The translations under genes were made by a program, and so were the position numbers. Shown here in pieces: positions 1 through 7,733 of a DNA stretch of 24,494 nt. A model generated the notes under the pieces. The model saw only the letters and a program-made list of their open reading frames with translations. It did not search any database and was not told the DNA's origin. This DNA comes from Natrinema soli. GTDB taxonomy: Archaea > Halobacteriota > Halobacteria > Halobacteriales > Natrialbaceae. Location of the stretch: NCBI RefSeq assembly GCF_028618695.1, contig NZ_JAQIVI010000107.1, positions 1 through 24,494 on the forward strand. The letters are read 5' to 3'. The first letter of the stretch is position 1. Each line of letters begins with the position of its first letter.

Positions 1-1259
1 GGATGACCCAGTCCAGCCACGGCACGCAGAACGTCCTCGCGCTCGCGAACCTCGCGCTGACGCTCGGCCAGCTCGGGAAACCCGGGGCCGGCCTCTCGCC
101 GTTCCGCGGGCAGAACAACGTTCAGGGTGGCGGCGGCGATATGGGGACGCTCCCCGGTAGCTTGCCCGGGTATCAGGACCCGTCAGACGACGCTGTCCGG
201 GAGACGTTCGCGGACGCCTGGGGTGAACACCCGCCGGCCGAACCCGGTCTCACGGTCCCCGAGATGTTCAGTGAGGCCCACAAGGGCAACCTCTGCGGCA
301 TGTACATCGTCGGCGAGAACCCCGCGCTCTCCGAACCCAACGTGCAACACGCCGGGGACGCCCTCGAGGCGCTGGACTTCCTCGTCGTCCAGGACATCTT
401 CATGACCGAGACGGCCGAACACGCCGACGTGATCCTCCCCGCGGCCACGTCGCCGGAGAAACACGGCACGTTCACCAATACGGAGCGCCGGATTCAGCGC
501 GTCCGCCCGACGGCCGACCCGCCCGGTGACGCACGGCAGGACTGGGAGATCATCCAGGCGCTGGCGAACCGTCTGGGCTACGACTGGCACTACGACCATC
601 CTCGAGAGATCATGGACGAGATCAGCGATCTCACGCCGATCTACGGCGGCGTCGACTACGAGCGCCTCGAGGAGGGACCCCAGCACGGACTGCAGTGGCC
701 GGTTCCGGACGAGGACCATCCCGGGACGCCGTACCTGTACGATTACGAGGACGGGAACTTCAACTTCGAGGACGGACGCGCTCGCTTCGTGCCCGCGGAC
801 AGCGGCCAGCCCGGCGAGATCCCCGACGAGGACTACCCCCTGACGCTGACGTCCGGTCGCGTCCTCTATCACTGGCATACCGGCCAGCTCACTCGCCGCG
901 TCGAAGGGCTCATGAGCCACGTCGGCGAGAGCTTCGTCGAGATCCACCCGGAACTGGCCGCGCAACTCGGCGTCGCCGACGGGGACTACGTCCGCGTCGA
1001 ATCCCGACGCGGCGAGATCGTCGTTACGGTCCAGGTCACCGAGCGCGTCGACGCGGGAACGCTGTTCATCCCGATGCACTTCGCCGCCGGCGCAGTCAAC
1101 AAACTCACACAGGAAACGTTCGACCCGCAGTCGGGGATCCCCGAGTACAAGGTTTCGAGCGTCCGCGTCGAACCGCTCGGTCCGGAGACTGACGCCGACG
1201 TGCTTCGGACGCCGGACGTCAGTGCGGGCGGCGACGGTGCCGTTTTCGGCGACGACTGA
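1..1259 (+). CDS. Formate dehydrogenase-like molybdopterin oxidoreductase, alpha subunit (C-terminal part, cut by window start)
   Basis: The frame is open from the first base, and the ATG at 3 is internal because the protein begins mid-domain. The opening segment, with HGTQNVLALANLAL, GKPGAGLSPFRGQNNVQGGG and DMGTLPGSLPGYQ, is typical of the molybdopterin-binding core of FdhF/FdhA-type formate dehydrogenases. The C-terminal molydopterin dinucleotide-binding domain spans about residues 280-395 (TLTSGRVLYHWHTGQLTRR, then a beta-barrel ending VSSVRVEPL). The N-terminal [4Fe-4S] and Sec/Cys active-site region lies outside the window, so the catalytic residue cannot be judged. The family oxidises formate, or acts as a related Mo/W-bis-MGD oxidoreductase, in the cytoplasm. 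The gene is convergent with the thioesterase downstream. The subfamily is confident; the substrate is inferred. Confidence 0.9.
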   Translation, partial: MTQSSHGTQNVLALANLALTLGQLGKPGAGLSPFRGQNNVQGGGGDMGTLPGSLPGYQDPSDDAVRETFADAWGEHPPAEPGLTVPEMFSEAHKGNLCGMYIVGENPALSEPNVQHAGDALEALDFLVVQDIFMTETAEHADVILPAATSPEKHGTFTNTERRIQRVRPTADPPGDARQDWEIIQALANRLGYDWHYDHPREIMDEISDLTPIYGGVDYERLEEGPQHGLQWPVPDEDHPGTPYLYDYEDGNFNFEDGRARFVPADSGQPGEIPDEDYPLTLTSGRVLYHWHTGQLTRRVEGLMSHVGESFVEIHPELAAQLGVADGDYVRVESRRGEIVVTVQVTERVDAGTLFIPMHFAAGAVNKLTQETFDPQSGIPEYKVSSVRVEPLGPETDADVLRTPDVSAGGDGAVFGDD

Positions 1260-1391
1260 CCTGCACACTCTCGACCCGACAGAGAGCGCCGCCGGTCTCA
1301 CGGCGCGCTCGCTCATACCGCGGTTTCGGCCCCGTATCGGATCGGGACACCGGTCCGGCGTCGAACGGGCGAAATCGCCGGGTGGTAAGGC

Positions 1392-1793
1392 CTATACCTT
1401 GTATCCGCGAGACCGATAGGAAGCGACGCGCATCCCCGCTTCCGTCTCGACCGAGACCGTCAACTCCGCCGTCTTCCGGCTCTCATGAGCAATCTCTGCG
1501 GTCGCGATCACCGTCTCGCCGGCGTCAACCCCCTCGAGGAAGGAGACGTTGGCCTCGAGCGCAACGCTGCCGTCCGCACCGGTCTTGGAGGCAAGCGCCG
1601 CTCCGGCCGTCGCGTCCGCGAGCGCGAAGACGGCGCCGCCGTGGAGGACGCCGGCGAAGTTGAGATGCGACTTCGTGACCGGCATGCGCGCCGTAGCCGT
1701 ATCGTCGCCGATTTTATCGAACGTGATGTCGAGGGTATCGCAAAACGGATCATCGAATGATTCGCCGCGGTTCGATCCTTTGTCACCGGTCAT
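1392..1793 (-). CDS. PaaI-family hotdog thioesterase
   Basis: This 133-residue protein is a single-hotdog acyl-CoA thioesterase of the PaaI/YdiI type. The signature HLNFAGVLHGGAVFALADAT (about residues 43-62) is the family's central-helix region with the HGG turn, followed by a strand segment around VALEANVSFLEG. Family members hydrolyse acyl-CoA, often phenylacetyl- or hydroxyphenylacetyl-CoA, and release CoA trapped in stalled catabolic intermediates. The ATG at 1793 is supported by a TATA-like box on the minus strand (TTTTACG, 1815-1822) about 26 bases upstream, which implies a leaderless transcript. It is divergent from the double-hotdog gene at 1943. The length is normal. The exact substrate cannot be read from sequence. 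Confidence 0.9.
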   Translation of the reverse strand: MTGDKGSNRGESFDDPFCDTLDITFDKIGDDTATARMPVTKSHLNFAGVLHGGAVFALADATAGAALASKTGADGSVALEANVSFLEGVDAGETVIATAEIAHESRKTAELTVSVETEAGMRVASYRSRGYKV

Positions 1794-1942
1794 AGTGACG
1801 AATTACGATCGGTACGTAAAAGCTGTGTTACTCGCTGTTCGGTCCCTGTGCCCCCTCGATCCGGGCGCGAACGCGCCATGTGGCATCGTCTTGTTTGCCG
1901 TTTCCTCTAGTATAGTAGTCCTCGATCGAATACGAATGCGGT

Positions 1943-2785
1943 GTGAAAACCATTCGCGATACTCGGGTTCGATTCGGAGAGCTCGCTGGACCGCTCGTTC
2001 ACGGCTCCGTCCTCTTCGACTGGCAGTTAATTTCGACGCAGGAGGTCGCCGCCGCCTTCGGCTATCCGTTCGAGGAAATCCTCGCAGAAGACGGCATTCC
2101 CTACGCGCCGGTCGTGGTCGATACGACCGTCCACCGGTATCCCGCGCTCGGTGACGAGATTACCGTCGAGACGGTTCCGATCGACGTCGGGAGATCGAGC
2201 GTTGAACTCCTCTACGAGGTCTTCGACGCCGATGGCGAGTGTCTCGTGACGGCGCAAATGACCCACGTAACCATATCGCCGAGTGGCGGTGCATGTCCGT
2301 TACCCGAGCATGTTCGGTCGGCGTTCGCAGACGCGTGCGTCGAGCGAGACCCAGAAGTCGGTCCGACGACGGAAACGGTCAGGGGACCGAATCTACCCTC
2401 ATACGTGAAGTCGGTCCCGATTCGGAGCCCCTATATCGAAGGTGCGGAACTGGCCTACTTCGAGGAGTATCCCCGGTTTGCGGGGATCGCCCTCGAGGAG
2501 TTCCTCGCCAAGCAAGGAACGAGGCTCGGCGAACTTACCGGCGAGAAACAGCCGTATCGGCTTCGCGAGTGGGAGTGGGAGTTCCAGTCGCCCGTTCAGT
2601 TTGAAACCGAACTCCGCGTCGAATGTGACGTGAGAAGCGTTGATCGGGAGACGATCCGGGTTGCTCACGAATTTACTAGCGATGAGGAAACAAACATTAG
2701 GGGAATCTCAGAATACGGCTGCTTCGATCGAACTGGGGTTCCCGTTCCGTTCGACGACGAGATGATCGCTCCGTTTGAACCATAG
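1943..2785 (+). CDS. Double-hotdog acyl-CoA thioesterase-like protein
   Basis: This 280-residue protein has two tandem hotdog-like halves. The first starts VRFGELAGPLVHGSVLFDWQ and contains a helix followed by the strand-rich part DTTVHRYPALGDEITVETVP. The second starts SPYIEGAELAYFEEYPRFAG and contains EFQSPVQFETELRVECDVRS. This matches the 4-hydroxybenzoyl-CoA thioesterase/FadM-like fold, where the first strand carries an Asp or similar residue and a DxxGHV-like motif. Here the canonical Asp is replaced by GEL...VHG, so catalysis is uncertain. The start is taken at GTG 1943, because the conserved first strand begins only eight residues later. It is divergent from the PaaI-type thioesterase, and both could act on CoA esters. 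The function beyond fold level is inferred. Confidence 0.75.
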   Translation: MKTIRDTRVRFGELAGPLVHGSVLFDWQLISTQEVAAAFGYPFEEILAEDGIPYAPVVVDTTVHRYPALGDEITVETVPIDVGRSSVELLYEVFDADGECLVTAQMTHVTISPSGGACPLPEHVRSAFADACVERDPEVGPTTETVRGPNLPSYVKSVPIRSPYIEGAELAYFEEYPRFAGIALEEFLAKQGTRLGELTGEKQPYRLREWEWEFQSPVQFETELRVECDVRSVDRETIRVAHEFTSDEETNIRGISEYGCFDRTGVPVPFDDEMIAPFEP

Positions 2786-2843
2786 CAGTCTTCACTTCAT
2801 CAACGTGGCCGACTGTCGTTTCTGTGAACGGTATTCTTCTCGT

Positions 2844-3581
2844 GGCACTGTCTAGTTGAGTCCGTTTGAGAAGTGAACATGTCGTTGATTTTCTTGTCCA
2901 AAGGTGCTCGCAGACCTGCTCAGCGAGAGCGATGCGGCGGATTCAGAAGAATCGTGGGGGAACGAGCGGACGGCGATTGCGTCAGGGCGTTCGCCTCCAC
3001 GAAACCGGTTGTTCGCTCAGAGAGACAACAACGATCTTAGCGGAATTAGTCGTTGAACGTTCTCACGGAGCGGTTTGGAACTGGGTGCATCGGCTGGCTG
3101 ACAGCGGTTGCGACCTGCCTGAGGCGCAGCCGGAGCGGGTCGCGGTTGACGAGACTGCTGTCAAGATCAATGATGAGCGGTCTTGGTTGAACGCTGCAAT
3201 AGACACCGAGACAACGTTGATTCTTGCCGTCGCGTTATTTGGTCGGCATGGCACCGATTTGGCGGCTGCGTTTCTGCACCGACTCAGTGAGAAACACGAT
3301 CGGTCGGAGGCGGAGTTTCTCGTCGATCAATTCGGCTATCGGGCTGCCCTCTCTCGAGTAGAATTGAACGGTTGGGTCAACTATACTGACTGAAACCTGA
3401 TCGAAACGTGGTTTCATACCTTCGAAATTCGCATCGGCCGCTTCCATAACTCGTGGGTGGGCAGTCGGTCGAGCGCACGCGAGTAGCTTGAACAGTTTCT
3501 GCACTACTATAACCGCCAGAGACCGAACCAACCTCTCGAGGGAAAGACACCGATTGAGGAAGTGCAGAACTAGACGGTGCC
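2844..3581 (+). mobile_element. IS6-family insertion sequence, decayed, about 738 bp with terminal inverted repeats
   Basis: The left end GGCACTGTCTAGTT (2844-2857) and the reverse complement of the right end, GGCACCGTCTAGTT (3568-3581), match at 13 of 14 positions and flank a single transposase frame. The size fits haloarchaeal IS6-type elements, which transpose by a DDE enzyme. The flanking 8-mers (cttctcgt on the left, ctctcatc on the right) are not identical, so no clear target duplication survives. The element sits downstream of the double-hotdog gene. Confidence 0.85.
2904..3573 (+). pseudogene. IS6-family DDE transposase, inactivated
   Basis: The translation matches the haloarchaeal IS6 transposase type with LHETGCSLRETT (helix-turn-helix), RVAVDETAVKIN (first catalytic Asp), LFGRHGTDLAAAFLHRLSEKHD, FLVDQFGYRAAL (second Asp) and, after the break, NLIETWFHT (catalytic Glu) and HYYNRQRPNQPLEGKTPIEEVQN. 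The probable original start is GTG 2904 (MLADLLSES-like). A frameshift near 2970-2985 separates the N-terminus from the rest. An in-frame TGA at 3391-3393 falls where relatives read YTDRN, and a TAG lies at 3484-3486. The natural stop is TAG 3571-3573. The enzyme cannot be made intact. Confidence 0.85.
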
Positions 3582-3650
3582 CTCTCATCGATCGTTTCGC
3601 TTACCAGACCTTTTCTGAGGCGGGCGAAGCGGTCAGAGCACCTATACTGA

Positions 3651-3840
3651 TTAAAATTCGTTGAAAAGCGGTTTTATCCACTCGAAATGCGTATTGACCG
3701 CTTCCGCAACTCGTGAGTGGCGGTCGGGCGAACGTCTGTAGATTACGTGGATCTATTGTGCACTACTACAGCCAGTAGAGACCGTGTCGAGCTTTCGGTG
3801 GAAACGGCCCAGTCGAGGATAGTCAGAACGAGACAGTGCC
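3651..3840 (+). mobile_element. Older 3' fragment of a second IS6-type element
   Basis: This stretch aligns with the last 200 bases of the neighbouring element. Both contain CTATACTGA, a CGAAATGCGTATTGACCGCTT-like block followed by an AACTCGTG segment, CACTACTA-AGCCAG-AGAGACCG, and an end of the form CGAGACAGTGCC (3829-3840), the counterpart of CTAGACGGTGCC at 3570-3581. Many substitutions and small indels show it is older than the first copy. No 5' part is visible, so it is a truncated scar in the same orientation. Confidence 0.75.
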
Positions 3841-4105
3841 CGATTCGAAACGGTATCATAAATATAATCCCATATGTGGAAAGTGCTAGTACCGGTTGAA
3901 GCATGCAACTCGAGTCCGCATCGAAACGGATTATTCCGATGAATCGACAGATAGCATCGACGGAGTCCGTAAAATCGGAGCGTTGAAGCGGGAACCCACG
4001 CTCTCCGTAACGCGAGCGTCCGTCTCTGATATCAAGCGAACCGTCGACCAATGAAAATACGATCCGTATAGCGATTCACCACGGCCAACCATCTGGAGTA
4101 CCGGA

Positions 4106-4240
4106 TTATCGGAGCATATTTGCGACCAGTTCGATGTACTCCATGAACGAGGCGGTTGGAGTTCCGGGCATGTAGACTGGGAGATCAGGCTGCTCGAGCC
4201 GAACGTTGGTGATCGGATCTCTGTTTTCGGTTCGTTTCAT
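4106..4240 (-). CDS. Small hypothetical protein (44 residues) with a strong promoter
   Basis: I do not recognise the family. The frame starts ATG at 4240 and stops TAA at 4106. The product begins MKRTENRDPITNV and ends FMEYIELVANMLR, with a central proline-rich piece LEQPDLPVYMPGTPT and an amphipathic C-terminal helix. About two thirds of codons end in G or C, as in neighbouring genes. A consensus-like TATA box (TTTATAAAT on the minus strand, 4263-4271) is centred 27 bases upstream of the ATG, exactly the spacing of leaderless haloarchaeal genes. It lies between IS debris and a PadR regulator. A small regulatory or stress peptide is possible, but nothing in the sequence proves a role. Confidence 0.6.
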   Translation of the reverse strand: MKRTENRDPITNVRLEQPDLPVYMPGTPTASFMEYIELVANMLR

Positions 4241-4262
4241 ATACTAGTTCCGAGTCGGAGCT

Positions 4263-4271
4263 ATTTATAAA
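4263..4271 (-). promoter_or_regulatory. TATA box of the 44-residue gene
   Basis: TTTATAAAT on the minus strand, centred about 27 bases before the ATG at 4240. It is the best match to the archaeal TATA consensus in the window. Confidence 0.65.
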
Positions 4272-4656
4272 TTCACAGCTATAGTCGCTGGATAATAAAT
4301 CAACAATCGTTATTGACCACCCCATTCAGGTACTGAAAGTCACGATGTTTCAGTCCTGCCCGAAATAGAGCAGTGACTCGGTTCTGCGATACCATCCACA
4401 ACTCGACAAAAACGTCGATAGAAACGCAGTATCACGGCGTGTCTCGCTGCGGTTGCAGCTGCTTGCTCGACAGTACTGCGTTCGAATACCTCGAGGGGTT
4501 CCATGAAAACAGATAGCTGTAGAATAGCATTTCAATAGATCGTCCCGAGAAAAGCCCTGTCGGACGGGAATACGCACGAATGGGTGCATGTCCCACACGT
4601 TAAATCCGTTCGTTCGTTCTCGGAATCCTTAACTGCTAACACATGGAAATTTCGAT
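4272..4656. other. Intergenic stretch upstream of the PadR gene
   Basis: No convincing gene is seen. A 54-codon minus-strand frame (ATG 4504 to TGA 4340, starting MEPLEVFERSTVEQAAATA) has an amphipathic look but no promoter or recognised family, so it is not called. CCTTAA at 4627-4632 is centred about 27 bases before the PadR ATG and is its likely TATA box. Confidence 0.5.
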
Positions 4657-4950
4657 ATGCACGATCTTACAGGTTTCCAGCGCGACCTGCTGTACACGAT
4701 CGCCGGGCAGGACGACCCACACGGACTCGCGATCAAAGAGGAACTCGAGGACTACTACGAAAAAGAGATCCATCACGGCCGTCTCTATCCGAACCTCGAC
4801 GAGGTCGTCGACAAGGGACTCGTCGAGAAAGGCGAACTCGACCAGCGGACGAATTACTACACGATTACGGCTCGCGGTCGGCGTGAACTCGAGGCTCGCC
4901 GAGAGTGGGAAGACCAGTACGTCGGCGAGTTGCTCTCCGAATCGGAGTAA
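4657..4950 (+). CDS. PadR-family winged-helix transcriptional regulator
   Basis: This 97-residue single-domain winged-helix protein has the haloarchaeal PadR hallmarks: LTGFQRDLLYTIAGQDDPHGL (helix 1 and turn), AIKEELEDYYEKEIHHGRLYPNL (helices 2-3, with the family's GRLYPNLxxLxxxGLV recognition helix) and the wing NYYTITARGRREL. The C-terminal effector or dimer helix found in long PadR proteins is short here. It should bind DNA as a dimer, usually as a repressor. The ATG at 4657 fits a leaderless start after the TATA-like CCTTAA; the ATG at 4643 is out of frame. A palindromic repeat begins only four bases after its stop codon. Confidence 0.93.
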   Translation: MHDLTGFQRDLLYTIAGQDDPHGLAIKEELEDYYEKEIHHGRLYPNLDEVVDKGLVEKGELDQRTNYYTITARGRRELEARREWEDQYVGELLSESE

Positions 4951-4953
4951 CGG

Positions 4954-5030
4954 ATAGCGTAGCCATTGAAAGACACTGCACACTCGATCGCACGATGACT
5001 GTGCGATCGGTGTGTAAATCGTTTCAGTTA
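4954..5030 (-). repeat. Palindromic intergenic repeat, copy A
   Basis: An imperfect palindrome with arms GTAGCCATTGAAAGACACTG... and ...GTGTGTAAATCGTTTCAG around a core CGATCGCAC-gatgact-GTGCGATCG. It is inverted relative to copies at 9985, 14784 and 16872. It lies between the convergent PadR and DUF3006 genes and could also act as a terminator-like hairpin. It is probably a member of a dispersed non-autonomous or REP-like family. Confidence 0.75.
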
Positions 5031-5072
5031 ATCGATCCCCGCCCGAGGGACGCTCACTCGAAACTCACACGT

Positions 5073-5369
5073 TCAGGATGTATCTGACTCGTCCTCTGTT
5101 GACGGAGGACGCCGGGATAGCTCGTCAAATCGCTGTTGGGCCTGCTCAGAGCGGTCCACCGTCTCACGTTCCTCGTACGTGATGTCGATCACTTCGTCAT
5201 CCTCGAGTTCGACGCTCACTACTGCACCGACGTGACGACCGTCTTCAGGGAGCCGCTCCGTGTCGAGGACTGCTTGGTCGACCGTTTCGCCATCGTCCTC
5301 GAGCAACACTACCGCGAGATCGTCCTCAAATCGGTCCACGACCGCCGTATAGATTCCGTCGGTTGTCAT
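5073..5369 (-). CDS. DUF3006-family protein
   Basis: This 98-residue acidic protein starts MTTDGIYTAVVDRFEDDLAV and contains VLDTERLPEDGRHVGAVVSV, the compact beta-barrel-like DUF3006 pattern. The ATG (5369) shares a base with the upstream gene's TGA stop (TGATG), so the two are translationally coupled. DUF3006 proteins commonly sit next to ComEC-like metallo-beta-lactamase proteins in both haloarchaea and Firmicutes. Their biochemical role is not established. The tail RRPPSTEDESDTS is probably disordered. A longer in-frame start upstream would run back inside the MBL gene and is rejected. Confidence 0.88.
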   Translation of the reverse strand: MTTDGIYTAVVDRFEDDLAVVLLEDDGETVDQAVLDTERLPEDGRHVGAVVSVELEDDEVIDITYEERETVDRSEQAQQRFDELSRRPPSTEDESDTS

Positions 5370-6814
5370 CAGTATTCCTCCTCGAGTACGACAGTCCCGC
5401 TGTCGTTTCGCACGGTAACGGTATCGCCGCCGTTGTTCCAGACTCCACGGCCCGAATTCCAATAGAGATCGCTCGATGAATCCGTTCCGCTGCCGGTGTG
5501 GAGGGTGACCTGTGCACCCGGGTCGAGCGCGAATCCACTCGGGAACGTGTAGGTGTGATCCGCTTCATCGGCGACCGACCAGCCGTCGAGCTCGAGCGGT
5601 TGGTCGCCGGTGTTTTCGAAGACGATATACTCGTCGTTCAGATTGTTGCTGTCGTCCCCGGAGGCATCCTCGTGGATCGTGACGATCGACAACGCGCCTG
5701 CTCGGTCCGTCGACTCTGCCGGGTCGGTTTCCGTTCCACCATCAGGCACGGCCGGTGCTGTCGTCGACTCCGTAATCGAGATCACCGTCCGGTTCTGGAG
5801 GTCATCATCGACACCGGGTTCGATCGGATCCCCGTCTCGAAGTGCCAGCGGCGCAGTCGGTGCATCGCGCTGGGTCGCGACCGTGATCGCGGACCCGTTA
5901 CTCGTCAACCGGACGTTTCCATGTGTCGCCGTCCAGTAGGTGCGAATGGACTGCTGGGAAAACCGATCGAGGGCCGATTCGTGGGGATGGCCGTACTGGG
6001 AGTCGTACGCGCTCGAGACGACGGCGATATGCGGGTCGGTGACGTCGAGGAACTCGCTCCCCGAACTCGATTGACTCCCGTGATGGCCAGCACTCAAGAC
6101 CGACGCGTTGAGGCCGGCCCCGTATTCGTCGACGAGGAACTGCTCACTGGCCGTCTCTCCGTCCCCGGGAAGCAGGAAACTCGAGCGGCCGAAGCCGAGC
6201 CGAAGGACGATACTGTTCTCGTTTCGATCTCCGTTCGCGATATACCCCTCGGGCGGCGCGAGCACTTGCGTTTCGACCCCCTCGAACGGAATTTGGTCAC
6301 CCGCTCGCGTCTCGTACAACGTCACGTTGTGTTCGTCGATCGCATCCAGATATCCCTGATAAGTCTGGGACGTCGACGTGATCCCGGGATCGTACACGGC
6401 ACCGATTCCATCGCCTTCCGTCTCAAAGTAGTCGATGACGGCCTCGTGGCCGCCGATGTGATCCGAATCGGCGTGTGTCGTCACGAGGTAGTCAATTCGA
6501 TCGATATTATGCTTTCTGAGATACGCGAGCACGTCTTCGCCGTCGTCGGACCAGTCCCCCGAATCGATGAGCATCGTCTCGTTCGTCGGGCCGACGATCA
6601 ACGTACTCGAGCCCTGGCCTACGTTGATGAAATTGACCGACACGGTTCCATTCGAACCCGCTGTTCGCTCGTCCTGTGTCTCACCCGGCGATTCAGGTGT
6701 TGGCTCCGTCGTTTCATCCGGCGACGTGGCTTCGTCGCTAATCACACCACCACACCCTGCGAGAGTGATGAGGACGACTACCACGAGTACACTGAGGAGA
6801 CGTCTTCGTATCAT
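5369..6814 (-). CDS. Secreted ComEC/Rec2-like metallo-beta-lactamase lipoprotein with C-terminal lamin-tail domain
   Basis: This 481-residue protein has three parts. A signal peptide (RRR, then a hydrophobic run) ends in the lipobox LAGC, with Cys21 followed by an acidic Thr/Glu/Pro-rich linker (about 24-56), so it is a surface lipoprotein. The ComEC-type MBL domain (about 57-320) carries INVGQGSS, MLIDSG, metal ligands THADSDH (113-119), LLPGD and AGHHGS. The lamin-tail domain (about 370-481) includes NDEYIVFENTGDQPLELDGW and VWNNGGDTVTV. Proteins of this architecture are secreted nucleases or DNA-processing enzymes related to the ComEC hydrolase domain, and the LTD probably helps bind a surface or nucleic acid. 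It is coupled to the DUF3006 gene. Nuclease activity is inferred. Confidence 0.92.
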   Translation of the reverse strand: MIRRRLLSVLVVVVLITLAGCGGVISDEATSPDETTEPTPESPGETQDERTAGSNGTVSVNFINVGQGSSTLIVGPTNETMLIDSGDWSDDGEDVLAYLRKHNIDRIDYLVTTHADSDHIGGHEAVIDYFETEGDGIGAVYDPGITSTSQTYQGYLDAIDEHNVTLYETRAGDQIPFEGVETQVLAPPEGYIANGDRNENSIVLRLGFGRSSFLLPGDGETASEQFLVDEYGAGLNASVLSAGHHGSQSSSGSEFLDVTDPHIAVVSSAYDSQYGHPHESALDRFSQQSIRTYWTATHGNVRLTSNGSAITVATQRDAPTAPLALRDGDPIEPGVDDDLQNRTVISITESTTAPAVPDGGTETDPAESTDRAGALSIVTIHEDASGDDSNNLNDEYIVFENTGDQPLELDGWSVADEADHTYTFPSGFALDPGAQVTLHTGSGTDSSSDLYWNSGRGVWNNGGDTVTVRNDSGTVVLEEEY

Positions 6815-6888
6815 GGGCCAACCTCAAGACGGAGATGCATAGATGTACCCGTCATCGACGACGGAGAACGGACCCCTCTCACACCCGG

Positions 6889-7124
6889 TTACTCGTAATC
6901 GATTTGACCGTCGGCTATCGAGGTGATGAACTCCCACTCGTCGAGTACGCCCGCAACCGTGCTCCGTCTCGGGGAACGGGACGTGTTCTCCTGCACTCTT
7001 CTCGGATCCGATCGAATCGTTCTCGAATGCGCTCCGAGACATCGATCCTCTCGTCAGAGCCAGTTTCATCGCCTCCGTCATCGACCTGCTGATACTGATC
7101 AAAACAGTTAACGGAAATCTCCAT
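6889..7124 (-). pseudogene. Probable frameshifted small gene of unknown family
   Basis: Three minus-strand frames each carry a protein-like piece in order: DERIDVSERIRERFDRIREE (first frame), then AGEHVPFPETEH (second), then TVAGVLDEWEFITSIADGQ ending IDYE and a TAA at 6889-6891 (third). Joined, they would give an acidic protein of about 70 residues with an amphipathic helix and haloarchaeal codon use in each piece. This looks like one ancestral frame broken by two single-base indels near 6970 and 7010. The candidate ATG is at 7124. The layout (helix, linker, short helical tail) resembles small antitoxin-like regulators, but I do not recognise the family. Sequencing errors are an alternative. 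Confidence 0.4.
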
Positions 7125-7341
7125 AAACAATCGGACGCCTCCGAACCTTCTTCCCCACCCATCCGGAGGTGTTCCGCATATCCATTTCTCTCTCCAACCA
7201 CTGTTTTCGTACCGTAGCGGAACCAACCTGGTTACCATACGAGGCGCGTCTGTATACTCCGGAGCACATTGCAGAGCTGTTGTCGTTCGATCCAAAACTG
7301 TAATCGGAAGAGGATTTCCAAACCTGGCGGACAGAACTGAC

Positions 7342-7605
7342 TCAGTTTTCTGACACCGTTACACGGAGTTCATCATCGACTTCGTAGAAGTAGCCTCGCT
7401 CGAGCAGCCGGGTAATTGCATGCTCCGCGTCCGCCGACTCGAGCAGTAGTTCGTCGGATTCGAGGAGGACCCCGAACGCGTGCTCACGCGAGATCGACTG
7501 CACGTGTTCGTGATCGTCCGAACTGTGGCTGTGAGTACAAAGGAGGTCGTACGAATCCAAAATCCACTCCGGAAGCGGTGGCCGCGGATCGGTGAGATCG
7601 TTCAT
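7342..7605 (-). CDS. Small hypothetical haloarchaeal protein (87 residues)
   Basis: The product starts MNDLTDPRPPLPEWILDSYD and ends VDDELRVTVSEN, with an acidic composition and GC-rich third positions consistent with real coding. A His/Asp-rich loop (HSHSSDDHEHVQSI, about 25-38) could bind metal. The second half, HAITRLLERGYFYEVDDELRV, looks like the recognition helix and wing of a winged-helix fold, where 'LLERGYFYEVDDELRVT' parallels the end of small wHTH domains. I do not recognise a named family. It is flanked by decayed sequence on both sides. A DNA-binding role is only a suggestion. Confidence 0.65.
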   Translation of the reverse strand: MNDLTDPRPPLPEWILDSYDLLCTHSHSSDDHEHVQSISREHAFGVLLESDELLLESADAEHAITRLLERGYFYEVDDELRVTVSEN

Positions 7606-7733
7606 CTCGGGTTTGTATGAACAGTCTTCGCTCTCTCACTGCTTAAGAATACTCCCCAGAATGGGTAATCTAGCTACACGCAAGAAGATAGTCTCGAGAA
7701 ACGAATTGAACGCGCAGCGATCGGAATATCCAG

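Noticed and set aside
183..1316. 377-codon minus-strand frame opposite the formate dehydrogenase-like gene
   Set aside because: Long antisense frames are common in GC-rich DNA; the plus strand has clear family motifs and this frame has none.
4340..4504. 54-codon minus-strand frame starting MEPLEVFERSTVEQ
   Set aside because: Plausible helix but no promoter, no family and short length; not enough to call a gene.
5498..6898. 466-codon plus-strand frame across the ComEC-like gene
   Set aside because: Shadow of the minus-strand lipoprotein, which has a lipobox, metal motif and LTD.
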